In this document: positions 1 to 5,096 of the stretch, in pieces | How positions within the stretch are numbered: the first letter of the stretch is position 1 | How the letters are laid out: every line of letters starts with the position of its first letter | Source of the DNA: an uncultured Ruminococcus sp. | Lineage (GTDB): Bacteria; Bacillota; Clostridia; Oscillospirales; Acutalibacteraceae | Direction: 5' to 3' | DNA: 5,096 bases | NCBI GenBank assembly: GCA_902766585.1 | Contig: CACXDV010000145.1 | Location: forward strand, 1-5,096 | Notes under the pieces: generated by a model | Told to the model about the DNA's origin: nothing | Databases searched by the model: none | Seen by the model: the letters and a program-made list of their open reading frames with translations, nothing else | Made by a program: the position numbers and the translations under genes

Positions 1-649
1 CGGCGCCGTTTTTCTCAAGCTCAGCGGGTATTCTGCCCCAGTAATTGAACTTTGCAAGATCTCTGAAAAATACGCCGTGTACTAACAGGATAGGGTACTT
101 TGTTTTGCAGATCTGCCTGTCCTTTCGTTCACGGTTGCGGATAATGCGGTTTTCCTCCATGCGGATCTCGGAGTTGTTTATAGTTATTATTTTCATCAGC
201 ACGACAATATTCACAATAGGCAGCATACCGCAGAGTATGCCGATTATCCTCCATTTTCCTCCGATCATGGATCCGCAGATATATACCCTGATGATACCGT
301 TCCAGAATAGAATGGATTCCGATAATAATATAATAAGTGCCTGATACCAGAATATATCCGAAAACATTCCGAACTGTACCGCGCCGGATACAATGACATA
401 TACTATTTCGGGAATAAGCAGAATAAGAAAGGCGCACAGAAGGTCATTTCCGTCCGCCAGAGCTTTAAGCTTGATTCCCATTCCGAACCTGAAGGATGAG
501 CATATATTGAGGATAAGAAATGATCCTGCTGCCGGCGCTATTACCCATAAGGGAAGTATTCCGGCAGCGGAAAGACAGGCTCCTGCAGCTGCTCCGCCAA
601 GCAGGATGCTCAGTAATAAAACACGAAAAAAACTCTTCAAATCAATCAC
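1..649 (-). CDS. Partial membrane protein with C-terminal alpha/beta-hydrolase (lipase-like) domain
   Basis: The frame is open from 649 to the left window edge, giving 216 residues of an incomplete protein. Hydrophobic segments suggest about five membrane helices: roughly 10-31, 32-50, 70-91, 100-118 and 134-156. A charged linker (161-182, including RNRERKDR) follows. The lipase-like fold then begins with YPILLVHGVFFRD (185-197), whose first strand and HG oxyanion-hole motif are typical of triacylglycerol-lipase/esterase family proteins; NYWGRIPAELEKNG (202-215) continues it. The nucleophile, acid and histidine would lie beyond the edge. There is no ATG near the start. GTG at 649 overlaps the upstream stop by 8 nt. 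TTG at 640 is an alternative only three codons later and has a better-placed GGTGAT (645-650), so translational coupling to the dehydratase-like gene is likely. I recall similar membrane-lipase proteins in ruminococci. The substrate is unknown, and esterase or acyltransferase activity is also possible. Confidence 0.8.
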   Translation of the reverse strand, partial: MIDLKSFFRVLLLSILLGGAAAGACLSAAGILPLWVIAPAAGSFLILNICSSFRFGMGIKLKALADGNDLLCAFLILLIPEIVYVIVSGAVQFGMFSDIFWYQALIILLSESILFWNGIIRVYICGSMIGGKWRIIGILCGMLPIVNIVVLMKIITINNSEIRMEENRIIRNRERKDRQICKTKYPILLVHGVFFRDLAKFNYWGRIPAELEKNGA

Positions 650-1919
650 CCTTTTTTTCGAGCTGTTCCTTTGCGACTGCAAGCATAAGCTTGATACGGT
701 TCTCCTGATTTACCTTCGGAGCGCCCGGATCATAGTCTATTGCCACTATATTGGCGCGTTCATCAAGCATTTTTATCGGACGTATCATTCCCTTGCCGTT
801 GATATGGTTTGGCAGGCAGCCAAAGGGCTGTGTGCATACTATATTTTCAAAGCCTGTTTCGATAAGCTCAAGCATTTCGCCTGTAAGCAGCCAGCCCTCG
901 CCCATTTTGCTGCCGTAGCCGACCATTCCCTTGACAAGCTGCTTTGTATGCTCATAGGTGCCGTTCGGGCGGAAGCCGAATTTCTTCTGACTTGCTATGA
1001 TAAGCTCCTCAAGTCCTATAAGATAATTGAACAATCTTTTTACGATTATATATTTTGCCTTGCTGCCGCCGTAGAGCTTATAGTCCTCCATGCGGTTATC
1101 GACCTTGAAAAGCGCAAAGCCGAGTATCCCGGGCAGATTTACCTCACAGCCCTGCTCATAAAGGAACTGTTCAAGGTCATTATTGCCCAGAGCCGAATAT
1201 TTTACATATATTTCTCCGACGATACCGACCTTTACCTTCGGAACGCGGTTTACCTCTATCTTTGAAAAATCCTCTGCTATGCCGTCAAGATTTTCAGCAA
1301 GCTCCTTTTTCTTGAAGCCGTGGCCGTGAGCCATAGTTTCTGTGAGCTTTGCCACCCATTTATCGACAAGCGCCTGACTGTCGCCCTTGTTTACCTCATA
1401 CGGCTTTGTCTGATTATCGAGAGCCATTATCATATCTCCGTAGATAAGGCCGGCGGCGATTCTTCTTATCATCGGTATAGTTATGCTGAAGCCGCTGTTT
1501 TTCTCAAGTCCGGAGATGTTCAGCGATATTACAGGTACATTTTCAAAGCCTGCCTTTACAAGAGCCTTTCTGAGAAGGTGTATATAATTTGATGCGCGGC
1601 AGCCTCCGCCTGTCTGGGTTATCATAAGAGCTGTCTTGTTTGTATCATATTTGCCGCTTTGCAGAGCCTGAATAAGCTGACCTATTACCAGAAGAGCCGG
1701 ATAACAGGTATCGTTATGGACATATTTCAGTCCTACCTGAGCTATCTCCGGTCCCTCTGTGTTAAGAAGCACACAGTTATAGCCGTAATGAACGAATACA
1801 TTCTTCATTATCTCAAAATGTATCCTCGCCATCATGGGTATGAGAATGGTATAATTCTCCTTGCGCATTTCTTTGGTAAATAACAGTCTGCCGGTTTCAT
1901 CATATACTAATTTTGCCAT
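642..1919 (-). CDS. 2-hydroxyacyl-CoA dehydratase-like (HgdB-like) Fe-S protein
   Basis: This 425-residue protein is the second HgdB-like subunit and probable electron acceptor of the activase encoded just upstream. Its family (COG3581-like, from memory) is related to dehydratase subunits and double-cubane cluster proteins. Candidate cluster-binding cysteines lie in the motifs NDTCYPA (C72), TGGGCRASNY (C107) and CTQPFGCLPNH (C362, C368). It has no signal peptide or membrane segment, so it is expected in the cytoplasm. The reading frame is open up to an ATG at 1994, but the start at 1919 is preferred. There MAKLVYDETG follows AGGGAG at 1927-1932 with 7 nt spacing, while the longer version would overlap the end of the upstream gene and translate two hairpins as an unlikely Cys/Arg-rich extension. 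The spacing to the upstream gene is 46 bp and the downstream start overlaps its stop. The family is certain; the reaction catalysed is unknown. Confidence 0.9.
   Translation of the reverse strand: MAKLVYDETGRLLFTKEMRKENYTILIPMMARIHFEIMKNVFVHYGYNCVLLNTEGPEIAQVGLKYVHNDTCYPALLVIGQLIQALQSGKYDTNKTALMITQTGGGCRASNYIHLLRKALVKAGFENVPVISLNISGLEKNSGFSITIPMIRRIAAGLIYGDMIMALDNQTKPYEVNKGDSQALVDKWVAKLTETMAHGHGFKKKELAENLDGIAEDFSKIEVNRVPKVKVGIVGEIYVKYSALGNNDLEQFLYEQGCEVNLPGILGFALFKVDNRMEDYKLYGGSKAKYIIVKRLFNYLIGLEELIIASQKKFGFRPNGTYEHTKQLVKGMVGYGSKMGEGWLLTGEMLELIETGFENIVCTQPFGCLPNHINGKGMIRPIKMLDERANIVAIDYDPGAPKVNQENRIKLMLAVAKEQLEKKGD
645..650 (-). promoter_or_regulatory. Possible ribosome binding site of the membrane lipase gene
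   Basis: GGTGAT on the minus strand matches the distal part of the anti-Shine-Dalgarno complement (AAGGAGGTGAT) and lies 4 nt before a TTG at 640. It falls inside the last codons of the upstream gene and contains the alternative GTG start at 649. If it is the real site, translation starts at TTG 640. If GTG is used, initiation probably depends on ribosomes ending the upstream gene. Confidence 0.4.
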
Positions 1920-1926
1920 CTTTACA

Positions 1927-1932
1927 CTCCCT
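1927..1932 (-). promoter_or_regulatory. Ribosome binding site deciding the HgdB-like gene start
   Basis: AGGGAG on the minus strand, 7 nt before the ATG at 1919, within the purine-rich context AAGAGGGAG. It is the main reason to prefer the 425-residue product over the 450-residue version starting at 1994. Confidence 0.8.
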
Positions 1933-1936
1933 CTTA

Positions 1937-1965
1937 CTGCATTAATGCAGGCAAAGCAGCCTTTG
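1937..1965 (-). repeat. Two adjacent intercistronic hairpins
   Basis: Immediately after the activase stop codon, CAAAG and CTTTG (1952-1965) flank a 4-nt loop. One base later comes a perfect 14-bp palindrome, CTGCATTAATGCAG (1937-1950). Together they fill most of the 46-bp gap and end 4 nt before the next gene's Shine-Dalgarno. No U-run follows, so a terminator is unlikely. Roles in mRNA processing, stability or subunit ratio are possible, as is a DNA-binding site at the palindrome. Confidence 0.45.
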
Positions 1966-4884
1966 TCAATCCGTTTTGCTTTCCGCAGCCGCAAGCAGAC
2001 TTCTGAGTCTTATTTTAACGGCTCCGAGATTGGTTATCTCATCTATTTTTATCTGTGTATATATTCTTCCGTGACGCTCAAGAATAGCTCTCACCTCATC
2101 TGTTGTGATAGCGTCAACGCCGCAGCCGAAGGATACAAGCTGTACAAGTTCCATATCGGAGTTGCGGCTGACATATTCCGCTGCCGCATACATTCTTGAA
2201 TGATATGTCCACTGATTCAGAACGCCTGTTTTGACCTTGCGCGCCTCTTTATTGCTTACGATATCCTCCGAAACTATCGCAACGTCAAAGCTTGTGATGA
2301 GCTTGTCGATACCGTGGTTTATTTCGGGATCTGCATGATACGGTCTGCCGGCAAGGACGATTATTTTCCTGCCCTGCTCACGCGCTCTTTTGATGATATC
2401 GTTTCCGTAATCCCTGATTTTCTTCAGATACGCCTCATATTCCCGATAAGCCGCTGCCGCTGCCGCCTTTACTTCCTTCAGGGTTATATCCTTATAGAAT
2501 CTGAGAAGCTCGGCATGGATTTTCTTCGGAAAATCCTTCGGTCTGTGTATGCCGACAAATTCGTGGAAGAATTTGATATCCTCTATTCCTCTGATATTCG
2601 CATGAATTACTTCGGGGTAGTATGCGACAACGGGACAGTTGTAATGATTGTCTCCCAGATGCTCGTCAAAGTTATATGACATACAGGGATAGAATATCTG
2701 CTTTATATCGTTATCAAGGAGCCACTGTACATGACCGTGCATAAGCTTTGCGGGGAAGCAGACGGTATCGGAGGGTATTGTCTGCTGACCGTGAAGATAA
2801 AGCTTTCTGTTTGAGAAGGGCGATGCCACTACCTCAAAATCAAGCTTTGTCAGGAAGGTATGCCAGAAGGGCAGAAGCTCGAACATATTCAGTCCCATGG
2901 GAATACCTATCCTGCCTCTCCCTGCATCTTTCTTCGGCTGATATTCCTTAAGCAGCTTAAGCTTGTACTGATATATATTAAAGCTGTCATCGGGGGATTT
3001 TTTTGTCACAGGCTTTTCGCAGCGGTTGCCTGCTATGAATTTTCTTCCGTCGCCGAAGGTGTTGACCGTAAGCTTGCAGTTATTGCTGCATCCGCCGCAG
3101 TTTACAGCCTTTATTGTATGAACGAAGGAGGAGAGCTTTTCCGTACTGAGAAGGGTGGAGGTATAATTCTTTGCTGCCTTTGACTTGGCGTATAATGCCG
3201 CACCGTATGCGCCCATAAGTCCGGATATATCAGGACGGATAACATCAACGCCCATTTCCTGCTCAAAGGCTCTGAGTACAGCGTCATTAAGGAAGGTACC
3301 GCCCTGAACGACTATTTTTCTGCCAAGCTCGCGGGGACTTGATACACGGATAACCTTATAAAGCGCATTTTTAACTACGCTGAGACAAAGTCCGGCGGAG
3401 ATATCCTCTATTGTTGCGCCGTCCTTCTGTGCCTGCTTTACGGAGGAATTCATAAATACCGTACAGCGTGAGCCGAGGTCAACGGGATGCTCTGCCAAAA
3501 GACCTAATTTTGAAAATTCCTCTGCACTGTAGCCGAGGGCATTCGCAAAGGTCTGGAGGAATGAACCGCAGCCTGAGGAGCAAGCTTCATTCAGGAAGAT
3601 ATTGTCGATAGTGCCTCCTCTTATTTTGAAGCATTTGATATCCTGACCTCCTATGTCGATTATAAATTCAACATCGGGCATGAATTTCTTTGCAGCGGTC
3701 ATATGGGCAATGGTTTCAACTACTCCGATATCAACACCGAAGGCATTTTTTATTATTTCCTCGCCGTAGCCTGTGACAGCGGAGCTTTTAATACGGATGC
3801 CGGGGCAAATGCTGTATATATTCTCAAGGAATTTCTTGACTATCGGAACGGGGTTTCCGCTGTTGGAAAGGTATTCCGAATAAAGCAGTGTGCCGTTTTC
3901 GTCCGTAACAACGCCCTTGACGGTCGTGGAGCCTGCATCTATGCCGACAAAGGCATTTCCCTTATAGCCCTTGAGCTCTCCCTTTTCGACCTTTGCGGCT
4001 TCATGTCTTTTGCGGAAGGCATCAAGCTCCTCATTGTTATTGAACAGGGGCTTGTTGAATGCGAAATTTCCTGTTCCCCTGTATTTTTCTATCTTTTGCT
4101 CGGCTGCCTCAAAGTCTATTGTTTTTTCCGCACATAACGCAGCGCCGAGCGAAACGTAATACAATGAATTTTCGGGACAGATGCCCTTTGTGCCGAGAGC
4201 CTTGTCAAAGCCTGCTCTGAGCTGAGGGATAAATGTAAGAGGACCTCCGAGATAAACTATCTTTCCCTTGATTTCTCTGCCCTGAGCAAGACCTGCTATT
4301 GTCTGATTGACAACAGCCATGAATATGCTTTCGGCTACATCCTCTTTCTTTGCGCCCTGATTGAGAAGGGGCTGTATATCCGTTTTTGCGAAAACACCGC
4401 AGCGGGAGGCTATGGTATATGTTTTTTCATGCTTTTCGGCAAGTCCGTTAAGCTCCTCTATCGGAACATTGAGCAGTGTTGCCATCTGGTCTATGAATGC
4501 GCCCGTACCGCCGGCACAGGAGCCGTTCATGCGTACCTCCATGCTTCCTGACAGGAAAAGTATCTTCGCATCCTCACCGCCAAGCTCTATAACAACATCT
4601 GTTCCGGGGATAAATGTATTTGCCGCAACTCTTGTGGCATAGACCTCCTGTATGAAATCAATGCCGCAGGCATCCGCAACACCCATTCCGGCTGAGCCTG
4701 ACATTGCAACAGCAGCCTCCTCGCCGGCGGGGATTTTTGTCTTTACGGTTTTGAGAAGCTCTGCAATTTTTCCGGTTATCTGAGAATAATGTCTTTCATA
4801 GGTCGAAAATAGTATTTTGTTGTCCTTGTCAAGTACAACGCATTTTACTGTTGTGGAACCAATATCCAGACCGATCCTTACCAT
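1966..4884 (-). CDS. Tandem acyl-CoA dehydratase activase with DUF2229/HgdB-like domain
   Basis: This 972-residue cytoplasmic protein probably couples ATP hydrolysis to low-potential electron transfer, as activators of 2-hydroxyacyl-CoA dehydratases and benzoyl-CoA reductases do. Activase domain 1 (about 1-255) shows the phosphate loop DIGSTT (7-12), LGGEDAK (101-107), the adenosine-site LGGP (212-215) and the two expected [4Fe-4S] cysteines C123 (NGSCAGGTGAF) and C162 (SRCGVF). Domain 2 (about 311-566) repeats this with DAGSTT (316-321), IGGQDIK (411-417), C435 and C474, plus an extra C439. A linker carries C596, C599, C603 and C622. The DUF2229/HgdB-like part (about 655-972) has candidate cluster cysteines C709 (DTVCFPAKL), C734 (FYPC), C750 (YNCPVV) and C921 (FGCG). 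The ATG at 4884 is chosen because it opens the canonical MVRIGLDIGSTTVK and follows AAAGGAG. The architecture is clear; the substrate is not. The match to COG1924-COG1924-COG3580 is from memory. Confidence 0.93.
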   Translation of the reverse strand: MVRIGLDIGSTTVKCVVLDKDNKILFSTYERHYSQITGKIAELLKTVKTKIPAGEEAAVAMSGSAGMGVADACGIDFIQEVYATRVAANTFIPGTDVVIELGGEDAKILFLSGSMEVRMNGSCAGGTGAFIDQMATLLNVPIEELNGLAEKHEKTYTIASRCGVFAKTDIQPLLNQGAKKEDVAESIFMAVVNQTIAGLAQGREIKGKIVYLGGPLTFIPQLRAGFDKALGTKGICPENSLYYVSLGAALCAEKTIDFEAAEQKIEKYRGTGNFAFNKPLFNNNEELDAFRKRHEAAKVEKGELKGYKGNAFVGIDAGSTTVKGVVTDENGTLLYSEYLSNSGNPVPIVKKFLENIYSICPGIRIKSSAVTGYGEEIIKNAFGVDIGVVETIAHMTAAKKFMPDVEFIIDIGGQDIKCFKIRGGTIDNIFLNEACSSGCGSFLQTFANALGYSAEEFSKLGLLAEHPVDLGSRCTVFMNSSVKQAQKDGATIEDISAGLCLSVVKNALYKVIRVSSPRELGRKIVVQGGTFLNDAVLRAFEQEMGVDVIRPDISGLMGAYGAALYAKSKAAKNYTSTLLSTEKLSSFVHTIKAVNCGGCSNNCKLTVNTFGDGRKFIAGNRCEKPVTKKSPDDSFNIYQYKLKLLKEYQPKKDAGRGRIGIPMGLNMFELLPFWHTFLTKLDFEVVASPFSNRKLYLHGQQTIPSDTVCFPAKLMHGHVQWLLDNDIKQIFYPCMSYNFDEHLGDNHYNCPVVAYYPEVIHANIRGIEDIKFFHEFVGIHRPKDFPKKIHAELLRFYKDITLKEVKAAAAAAYREYEAYLKKIRDYGNDIIKRAREQGRKIIVLAGRPYHADPEINHGIDKLITSFDVAIVSEDIVSNKEARKVKTGVLNQWTYHSRMYAAAEYVSRNSDMELVQLVSFGCGVDAITTDEVRAILERHGRIYTQIKIDEITNLGAVKIRLRSLLAAAESKTD

Positions 4885-4894
4885 TGCATTTTCT

Positions 4895-4901
4895 CTCCTT
4901 T
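4895..4901 (-). promoter_or_regulatory. Ribosome binding site of the activase gene
   Basis: AAAGGAG on the minus strand is a strong Shine-Dalgarno match. It sits 10 nt before the ATG at 4884 and 5 nt before a second, out-of-frame ATG at 4889. The second ATG opens a three-codon frame (ATG CAA TGG TAA) that overlaps the true start, so this single site could serve both. Confidence 0.8.
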
Positions 4902-4933
4902 TATTAAAACAGAAATGATTATTAAAATTTACG

Positions 4934-4971
4934 GGTTTCCGATAATAAAGACTTTTATTTTACAGAAAACC
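4934..4971 (-). other. Possible leader RNA stem-loop
   Basis: In the minus-strand transcript GGUUUUC (4965-4971) can pair with GGAAACC (4934-4940), seven pairs with one G-U. Inside it, AAUAAA and UUUAUU pair across an AGUC tetraloop. The structure is AU-rich, lies about 50 nt upstream of the start codon, and matches no riboswitch class I recognise. It could be chance in sequence of this composition. Confidence 0.25.
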
Positions 4972-4986
4972 ATTTTATTCGGCATA

Positions 4987-5026
4987 TTTTTACAGTCCGA
5001 TTCAACTTATTATTATACTGTAAAAA
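4987..5026. promoter_or_regulatory. 10-bp inverted repeat, candidate operator
   Basis: The arms TTTTTACAGT (4987-4996) and ACTGTAAAAA (5017-5026) are perfect reverse complements separated by 20 bp. The right arm touches the candidate TATAAT box. The arms lie 30 bp apart, about three helical turns, which would suit two protein dimers or a looped repressor on one DNA face. An RNA hairpin with a 20-nt loop is possible but weak. I cannot assign a regulator. Confidence 0.5.
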
Positions 5027-5040
5027 ACACAATATATAAT
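5012..5040 (-). promoter_or_regulatory. Candidate promoter of the operon
   Basis: A perfect TATAAT lies at 5012-5017 on the minus strand, about 128 bp before the activase start. The hexamer 17 bp upstream of it (5035-5040, ATTATA) is a poor -35 box, so the promoter may be weak or activator-dependent. In sequence this AT-rich, chance TATAAT boxes are expected. Support comes mainly from its position and from the inverted-repeat arm that overlaps it by one base. Confidence 0.35.
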
Positions 5041-5096
5041 TCTATTTAGGAATTAAAACATCTAAAAGTGAAAGACAATTTTCCTCTATCGTATAA

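Larger units (their letters stand above)
4885..5096. other. AT-rich upstream intergenic region
   Basis: Apart from the promoter, inverted repeat and leader hairpin, this stretch shows no convincing gene. A further small inverted repeat, TAATTC and GAATTA around a 7-bp spacer (5037-5055), lies upstream of the TATAAT box. Short open frames reach the right edge on both strands, so 5040-5096 could hold the end or start of a neighbouring gene, but too little is visible to tell. Confidence 0.6.

Noticed and set aside
129..437. 102-codon minus-strand frame
   Set aside because: It is in a different frame from the membrane lipase gene, which continues with coherent hydrophobic helices and a lipase motif across the same bases. 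Its product is rich in Arg, Tyr and Cys without pattern.
393..1265. 290-codon open frame on the plus strand
   Set aside because: It lies antisense to the HgdB-like and lipase genes, which have clear family motifs in this same DNA. Its own product has no recognisable domain and its start has no ribosome binding site I trust.
1937..1965. Rho-independent terminator between the first two genes
   Set aside because: The stems are short and AT-containing and no U-tract follows on the minus strand, so read-through into gene 2 is expected.
1920..1994. 25-residue N-terminal extension of the HgdB-like protein (start at 1994)
   Set aside because: It would overlap the end of the activase gene, translate the two hairpins, and bypass the good ribosome binding site at 1927-1932.
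3703..4137. 144-codon plus-strand frame, and shorter ones at 3971-4159 and 4361-4642
   Set aside because: All are antisense shadows of the activase domains, whose nucleotide- and cluster-binding motifs are intact on the minus strand.
5040..5096. Possible end of an upstream minus-strand gene or GTG start of a divergent plus-strand gene
   Set aside because: The open frames are under 20 codons, with no recognisable motif or convincing ribosome binding site. They cannot be supported from the visible bases.
1..5096. tRNA, rRNA, CRISPR array, insertion sequence or attachment site
   Set aside because: I saw no cloverleaf-like sequence, regular spacer array, transposase motif or terminal repeats. 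Nearly all of the window is occupied by three coding regions.

Overview
The window holds three genes in a row, all read on the minus strand (right to left), and probably one operon. The organism looks like an anaerobic Firmicute, most likely a Ruminococcus-type member of the Oscillospiraceae. This rests on the enzyme family (oxygen-sensitive ATP-driven Fe-S reductases common in anaerobic Clostridia), strong purine-rich ribosome binding sites, a very AT-rich upstream region, and a membrane/lipase protein of a type I associate with ruminococci. The genus is an inference.

Layout along the direction of transcription. Positions 5096-4885 form an AT-rich promoter and leader region. It has a 10-bp inverted repeat around a TATAAT box, further copies of a CTGTAAA motif spaced 30-31 bp apart, and a possible leader hairpin. 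Positions 4884-1966 encode a 972-residue protein with two tandem 2-hydroxyacyl-CoA dehydratase activase (ASKHA ATPase) domains, a four-cysteine linker and a DUF2229/HgdB-like domain. A 46-bp gap with two adjacent hairpins follows. Positions 1919-642 encode a 425-residue second HgdB-like protein. Overlapping its stop codon is a third gene with a non-ATG start, running off the left edge: a polytopic membrane protein whose C-terminal alpha/beta-hydrolase (lipase-like) domain begins just before the window ends.

The first two proteins should work together. The activase domains would use ATP hydrolysis to push an electron from a [4Fe-4S] cluster to a very low potential and deliver it to clusters in the HgdB-like units. 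In many relatives these modules form one polypeptide of about 1,400 residues; here 972 + 425 = 1,397 residues are split over two genes. The substrate of this branch of the family is not known to me, and the adjacent membrane lipase does not identify it. Both ends of the operon deserve follow-up, since the left gene is truncated and nothing upstream of 5096 is visible.
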